From: Dinoroseobacter sp049800835
GTDB taxonomy: Bacteria > Pseudomonadota > Alphaproteobacteria > Rhodobacterales > Rhodobacteraceae
Direction of reading: 5' to 3'
Assembly (NCBI RefSeq): GCF_049800835.1
Contig: NZ_JBNAFU010000007.1
Span: 1-64,000, forward strand
DNA: 64,000 nucleotides
Part shown: piece by piece, positions 59,463 to 64,000 of the stretch
How the letters are laid out: each line of letters starts with the position of its first letter
How positions within the stretch are numbered: the first letter of the stretch is position 1
Made by a program: the position numbers and the translations under genes
The notes under the pieces: model-generated
Seen by the model: the letters and a program-made list of their open reading frames with translations, nothing else
Told to the model about the DNA's origin: nothing
Database searches by the model: none

Positions 59463-61820
59463 TCAGCCACCGAGCAGATCGGGAACGATCGTGACAACGC
59501 CCGGGAAAAGCCACAACAGACCGAGAGCGCAGACCTGGATCACCACAAACGGGATCACGCCGCGATAGATATGCGCGGTGGTCACCTGCGCCGGCGCTAC
59601 CCCGCGCAGGTAGAACAGGGCAAAGCCGAATGGCGGGGTCAGGAACGAGGTTTGCAGGTTCACTGCGATCATGATCGTCACCCAGGCCGGATCAAGCGTG
59701 CCGCCATAGATCACGGGCCCTACAATCGGGATGACGATGTAGATGATCTCCAGAAAGTCGAGCACGAAGCCAAGAACGAAGAGCACCGCCATCACGATCA
59801 GAAACACGACGATCTCGTTGTCGAAGGCGCGCAGGAACTGCTGGATGTAATGTTCGCCCCCGAATGAGATGACCACGAGGTTCAGGATCTGGCTGCCGAT
59901 CAGGATCGTGAACACCATAGAGGTGACCTTGGCCGTCTCGCGCACGACTGGCGCCAGAACGCTGCGCCGCCACAGCACCCAGCATGCGTAGAGCAACCCA
60001 ATCATCGCAATATGGTATGCGCCCTGCGCGGCGAAGATCGCGATCCAGTCCGCGATGGTGATCCCGTCACGCCCGGTCCGCAGATCAAAGTTCATACCGA
60101 TGATGATCATGAGCAGGATGCCAAAGGCCGCCGCAAGGATCAGCTTGGCAGAGCGTTCATCCTCCCGCAGCTTGCGATAGGCCGCGAGCATGATGGCGCC
60201 CCCAGCCCCGAGCCCGGCGGCAGGCGTGGGGTTTGTTATGCCGCCAAGGATCGACCCCAGTACCGCAACGATCAGGATCAGCGGCGGGAATACAACGCGG
60301 ATCAGGTCGTTTCCGGCCAGCCGGACCACTGCGGTCCGGCATCCGTAGACGGTCAGTGCGAACGGGATCGCGAGCACCATAAAGGTCCACCCCGGCCCGG
60401 ACAGCGGCGAGATCAACAGGATGTCAATCAAGACAGCCAGCCCAACACCAAGCGCCCCCACGATCAGCGGCGTTGAATCCTGGGTCGGCGCGACACCTCT
60501 CGCCACAGCCAAGACAAGCGACAGCAACAGGAAAATCGTCGCCACCCCCGTGCCGATCGGGGCCGCATCTGCGAGCCGCACGGAAATGGCCGCTTCAATC
60601 TCTTCGGCCGTGCGCTCCCGGGCCTGTTCCCCGCCTGACGCCCCGTCGGCAATCGCCTGTGTCTGGGCGACGGCGCGGTCCCATTTCTCCTGCCCGTGCA
60701 ACGCGATCATCGATGCCTGACACTGCGGCGAGACGTTGGTGCGCAGTTCCGCACCCTGCCCCTGCTCGGTCATACCGGACACGGTAAGGTCTTGTGAGCC
60801 GACAATACCTGCCTGCCCGAAAGCCAGTACCAGCACGATAAGCGTGCCGGGCACACCAAGGAACCATGTCAGGGCTTCCCCTTTTGTGATTGGTTCCACA
60901 TTGGTTTCGCCCATCTGGACAGGCGGTGCCTTCGCCGGATTGAAAGCCGCGTAGCCAAAGGCATAGGCCGCATAGAGGAAGGCCAGCAAAATGCCGGGAA
61001 GCAAGGCTGCCTGAAACAGCGTGCCGACCGACAGGACCGCAGGCTCGCCAAGGAACGTCAGCGCATCGGTACATCCCGCAAGCTGGGCGCGTGTTTCCTG
61101 CCCTGTGGCGTACATGTCACCCGCCAGCGTTCCCAGCAGAACGATCACGATGGAGGGCGGAATGATCTGCCCCAGCGTCCCCGAGGCCGCAATAACACCC
61201 GTGGCAAGCTCCGGGGCATATCCGTTGCGTAACATCGTGGGCAGTGCGAGCAGCCCCATTGTCACCACGGTTGCCCCGACAATCCCGGTGGAGGCCGCGA
61301 GGAACGCCCCGACGACAACAATCGATACCGCCAGTCCGCCCGGCAGGGGGCCGAACACCCGTGCCATCGTTGTCAGCAGGTCGTTCGCGATCTTGGAGCG
61401 TTCCAGCGTGATGCCCATCATCACGAACATCAGCACAGCCAGAAGCGTTTCAATGCTTTGACCCGCGATGACACGTTCGTCCATCCGGTTGACAATGAAA
61501 CTCAGGTTTCGGTTGAGGGCCTGCTCCCAACCGCCTGGAAACAGGGCCTCTTCCACCCTTGGAAGATCCGGGTAACGGAAGACGCTGATCGCATCTCGTG
61601 CCACGCCTTCGGCAATCAGGGCCGCATATTCGGCAGAACGCGTATCGATCGCCTGGTGGATCAGTATGCCCGCACTGTCGAGCGCGGCGATGATCGCAAA
61701 ACTTATGATGCCTGCTCCGCCGATGGCAAAGGCCACCGGAAAGCCAGACATAATCGCCGAGAACAGAGTCAGAAAGACGATGATAAGACCGATTTCGATC
61801 CCGTCCAGACCAAACAGCAT
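59463..61820 (-). CDS. dctM: TRAP transporter large permease (DctM), long form
   Basis: A 785-residue membrane protein; usual DctM proteins have about 430. The start EIGLIIVFLTLFSAIMSGFPVAFAIGG and LASTGIVGATVVTMGLLALPTMLRNGY-like segment (ASTGIVGATVV) with TLGQIIPPSIVIVLLG are canonical. Soluble inserts lie at about 58-115 and about 365-440 (acidic, with a cysteine), between spans. The last third has LGFVLDFLEIIYIVIPIVGP and NLQTSFLTPPFGFALFYLRGV. It forms the sodium-driven importer with DctQ and the binding protein. It lies 12 bp after dctQ. Confidence 0.9.
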   Translation of the reverse strand: MLFGLDGIEIGLIIVFLTLFSAIMSGFPVAFAIGGAGIISFAIIAALDSAGILIHQAIDTRSAEYAALIAEGVARDAISVFRYPDLPRVEEALFPGGWEQALNRNLSFIVNRMDERVIAGQSIETLLAVLMFVMMGITLERSKIANDLLTTMARVFGPLPGGLAVSIVVVGAFLAASTGIVGATVVTMGLLALPTMLRNGYAPELATGVIAASGTLGQIIPPSIVIVLLGTLAGDMYATGQETRAQLAGCTDALTFLGEPAVLSVGTLFQAALLPGILLAFLYAAYAFGYAAFNPAKAPPVQMGETNVEPITKGEALTWFLGVPGTLIVLVLAFGQAGIVGSQDLTVSGMTEQGQGAELRTNVSPQCQASMIALHGQEKWDRAVAQTQAIADGASGGEQARERTAEEIEAAISVRLADAAPIGTGVATIFLLLSLVLAVARGVAPTQDSTPLIVGALGVGLAVLIDILLISPLSGPGWTFMVLAIPFALTVYGCRTAVVRLAGNDLIRVVFPPLILIVAVLGSILGGITNPTPAAGLGAGGAIMLAAYRKLREDERSAKLILAAAFGILLMIIIGMNFDLRTGRDGITIADWIAIFAAQGAYHIAMIGLLYACWVLWRRSVLAPVVRETAKVTSMVFTILIGSQILNLVVISFGGEHYIQQFLRAFDNEIVVFLIVMAVLFVLGFVLDFLEIIYIVIPIVGPVIYGGTLDPAWVTIMIAVNLQTSFLTPPFGFALFYLRGVAPAQVTTAHIYRGVIPFVVIQVCALGLLWLFPGVVTIVPDLLGG

Positions 61821-61832
61821 ACCCGCGCGCCC

Positions 61833-62732
61833 CTAGTGAATTTCCGCCGCGCGTTCGGCGGTCTCGTCACCCAGCTTGTCCGGGTCGTGGAATTTGTCGG
61901 CGCTGTCCTCGCCCTCGACATATTCGAGGAAGGATCGATAGAAGAACGCCACGGCCTGAATGATCATCATCACGCAGAAGCCAAGGAGCAGGAATTTGAA
62001 CAGGATGTAGCCGTCAAAGCCATTCGGACTGAACCCGATGGTTTCCACGTTCCATTTCACAGCGCGCGCCTTCATCAGCGTCCGTTCCAGCGTGTCAGAG
62101 GCGTTCACCTTGGGATTGATCAGATGCCGCCACAGGAAGAACCATGCGTAGAAATATGTCAGCACCAGCGCCGGGATCATGAAGAACAGCGCGCCGCCCA
62201 TGTCGATCAGGCGTTTTGTGCGATGGCTGACATTGGCATAGACCAGATCAACCCGAACATGGCCACGCTGGGTAAATGTCCAGGCGCAGCACAGGCAAAC
62301 GACGACCGCGTTCCAGAGTTTCAGGCTGTCGCCCCACCATCCGACGGATTCCGTCATCCCGACCCCGAACGGACCGATGGAAATCTCGCCAATCCGGAAG
62401 ATGGATTGCAGAAAGACGACCATGATCTGTTGCAACACCATCAACAGGCCCGCCCAGGCGGCGATACGCCCCACCGTGTTTGCGAACCCTTCCATCCCAC
62501 ACACGACACCCCAAAGGAAATCACGCCGGACCCAGCCGATGATCCAGACAAGAAGGGCCACGTTGAAAAGCGCAAAGAACAGTTCAGTCGACGCGCCGTA
62601 GTGCACGAGGCGCATCAGGTTGGTCTTGTCTGAATAGTCGAAATACGTGCCAGCATTCAGCAGCACATGCACGACGCCGGCAAGGCCGAGGTACATTTGC
62701 GTGATCACCCAGAAAAGGCCATCAAGGATCAT
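61833..62732 (-). CDS. dctQ: TRAP transporter small permease (DctQ), long form
   Basis: A 299-residue membrane protein, longer than the usual 160-200. The DctQ core is at about 85-285: IAAWAGLLMVLQQIMVVFLQ, then HVRVDLVYANVSHRTKRLIDMGGALFF and FYAWFFLW. The N-terminal 80 residues add two more spans. It pairs with the long DctM; both belong to the extended TRAP subgroup. The binding-protein gene lies 54 bp upstream. Confidence 0.9.
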   Translation of the reverse strand: MILDGLFWVITQMYLGLAGVVHVLLNAGTYFDYSDKTNLMRLVHYGASTELFFALFNVALLVWIIGWVRRDFLWGVVCGMEGFANTVGRIAAWAGLLMVLQQIMVVFLQSIFRIGEISIGPFGVGMTESVGWWGDSLKLWNAVVVCLCCAWTFTQRGHVRVDLVYANVSHRTKRLIDMGGALFFMIPALVLTYFYAWFFLWRHLINPKVNASDTLERTLMKARAVKWNVETIGFSPNGFDGYILFKFLLLGFCVMMIIQAVAFFYRSFLEYVEGEDSADKFHDPDKLGDETAERAAEIH

Positions 62733-62753
62733 GCGTCAGCTTTCGAATGAAGC

Positions 62754-62776
62754 GGGGGCGCGACCTGCGCGCCCCC
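62754..62776 (-). other. Stabilising hairpin between dctP and dctQ
   Basis: GGGGGCGCG and CGCGCCCCC give a perfect 9-bp stem with a 5-nt loop, 10 bp after the binding-protein stop. No U-tract follows, so it more likely protects the 3' end of a processed binding-protein mRNA than ends transcription. Confidence 0.55.
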
Positions 62777-62786
62777 TGATCGTGCA

Positions 62787-63869
62787 TCAAAGACTTGCGA
62801 GCACGCGGTCGCGCTGCGCGGTGTAGACGCCGTCGGACTTCGACACCCAGTTGGAGGTGTCTTTCATCGACTTGAGCACCGAGTCATGGATCTGGGCAAA
62901 GAACTCGTCGCTGCGGTTCTCTTCCATGACCTCTGCGGTGGCCGCACCGTACGCATCCCAGACGTCCTCGGTGAACTCATGGGTCTGCACGCCTGCTGCC
63001 ACCAGACGCTGTAGCGCCGGGCCGTTGTTGGCAACGAACAGCGAGTAGTTGTGCTGGTGCGCTTCGGCGGCGGCAACTTCGATCGCGCGTTGGTGCGCGC
63101 GGCTCAGGCTGTTGAAACGGTCAAGGTTGACGGACACCTGCAGACCGGTCGCGGGCTCATGGAACCCAGCCGGGTAGTAGTGCTTGGCCACTTCCTGAAG
63201 CCCCAGCTTCTCATCCGACCATGGGCCGATCCATTCCGTGCCGTCGATCGCACCGGTGGACAGCGCCTGGTAGATCTCGGAGGCAGGCAGAACCTGAACC
63301 GAGGCACCAAGTTTGGCGACAACCTCGCCACCAAGGCCCGGCATGCGGAACTTGAGGCCCTGAAAGTCCTGCGCGCTGTTGATGGGGTTGCGGAACCAGC
63401 CGCCACCCTGCGCGCCGGTGTTGCCGGCCGAGAAGTTGCGCAGACCGAAAATCTCGGTCAGTTCGTGGTGCAGCTTCATGCCGTCCTGTGCGTAGTACCA
63501 CACCATGTATTCCGACACGGTCATACCAAAGGGCACCGCGCTGAAGAAGGCTAGCGCCTTGGACTGGCCGAGGAAGTAGTAGTCGGCGGCGTGGTACATG
63601 TCAGCCTGACCGGCGGATACCGCGTCAAATACCTGCAAGCCACCCACAAGCTCGCCCGATGCTTTCGCATCAATGGTCAGGGTGCCGTCGGTGATGTCGG
63701 CCACGTTGTTGACCACACGCTCCACTGAGTCCCAGACCCCTGCGAGGCCACGTGGCCAGCTGGTCACCATGGTCAGTTGCTCTCGCCCCTGGCTCAGCGC
63801 CGGTGCGGCCAGCGCGGTCGCGGATGCGCCGCCAAGCGCTGCTGTTTTGAAGAATTTACGACGATCCAT
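62787..63869 (-). CDS. TRAP transporter substrate-binding protein (TakP-like)
   Basis: A 360-residue periplasmic binding protein with a twin-arginine signal (MDRRKFFKTAALGGASATALAAPALSQG), so it is exported folded by Tat. The mature part begins LTMVTSWPRGLAGVWDSV. GLKFRMPGLGGEVVAKLGA contains the conserved arginine that binds a carboxylate, and TGAIDGTEWIGPWSDEKLGL follows, as in TakP, which binds alpha-keto acids. The ligand is probably a carboxylic acid; which one is unknown. GGAGG precedes the ATG at 63869. It is the first gene of the TRAP operon. Confidence 0.9.
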   Translation of the reverse strand: MDRRKFFKTAALGGASATALAAPALSQGREQLTMVTSWPRGLAGVWDSVERVVNNVADITDGTLTIDAKASGELVGGLQVFDAVSAGQADMYHAADYYFLGQSKALAFFSAVPFGMTVSEYMVWYYAQDGMKLHHELTEIFGLRNFSAGNTGAQGGGWFRNPINSAQDFQGLKFRMPGLGGEVVAKLGASVQVLPASEIYQALSTGAIDGTEWIGPWSDEKLGLQEVAKHYYPAGFHEPATGLQVSVNLDRFNSLSRAHQRAIEVAAAEAHQHNYSLFVANNGPALQRLVAAGVQTHEFTEDVWDAYGAATAEVMEENRSDEFFAQIHDSVLKSMKDTSNWVSKSDGVYTAQRDRVLASL

Positions 63870-64000
63870 GATTGGTTCCTCCCGATTTGGCCCGCCCGAT
63901 CGTTGCGTCGGCTCCAAGGCTCTCGTCATTGCGGATGTAGGCGTCGCACAGGAACTGCCCAAGGAAAATACCTACAACTACTTAGAACGGCAGTTTTTGC

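Overview
The window is a GC-rich chromosomal segment from a marine alphaproteobacterium, most likely Rhodobacteraceae (Roseobacter group). The evidence is a DMSP demethylase gene (dmdA) followed by acuI, the linked order accB-accC-aat with DUF2155-mlaD-NDUFA12, a molybdenum NAD-dependent formate dehydrogenase of the fdsGBACD type, an RNase E with a long acidic insertion in its S1 domain, and many TRAP and ABC importers. I see no rRNA, tRNA, CRISPR array, transposase or prophage gene. Genes are dense, often with 1-4 bp stop/start overlaps.

Layout. 1-10.8 kb is mostly housekeeping: acetyl-CoA synthetase (cut by the left edge), a periplasmic DsrE-like protein, accB-accC, aat, DUF2155-mlaD-NDUFA12 on the opposite strand, an unusual photolyase-like flavoprotein, clpP, clpX and a RidA protein. 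11.0-19.4 kb is a nine-gene same-strand cluster: an NMT1-type ABC importer (binding protein, ATPase, permease), a cytosine-deaminase-like amidohydrolase, an FAD oxidoreductase, two flavodoxin-fold reductases, a 2-oxoglutarate/Fe(II) oxygenase and a creatininase-family hydrolase. Its layout implies uptake and stepwise oxidation/hydrolysis of a small N-heterocycle; I do not recognise it as a described pathway. 19.5-22.6 kb holds small poorly characterised genes and an SDR/Zn-ribbon pair. 22.6-29.5 kb is a LysR regulator and the formate dehydrogenase operon. 29.5-36.0 kb is a carbohydrate ABC system with an MGH1/GH63-like glycoside hydrolase, plausibly for a glucosylglycerol/glucosylglycerate-type compatible solute. 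36.1-43.0 kb has a TfoX-like protein, ndk, an ABC-F protein, MarC, a retropepsin-like protease, a DUF815 ATPase and tatABC. 43.5-48.6 kb has a WYL-domain regulator, an orphan Fbp-type ABC ATPase, an SSS symporter, an SDR and a tandem Usp protein. 48.6-52.7 kb is one operon DUF2182-DUF1326-DinB-dmdA-acuI. 53.2-59.0 kb has an alpha/beta-hydrolase fused to a cytochrome P450, TusA and RNase E. 59.5-63.9 kb is a TRAP transporter with an unusually long membrane subunit.

The most interesting items are the nine-gene catabolic cluster (11.0-19.4 kb), the hydrolase-P450 fusion (53.2-55.8 kb), the apparent circular permutation of the photolyase-like protein (6.8-8.0 kb), and the three accessory genes co-transcribed with dmdA. 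Several inverted repeats look like operators (22594, 23566, 35756-36020, 43131). All functional statements come from reading the sequence and from family knowledge; no database search was possible.
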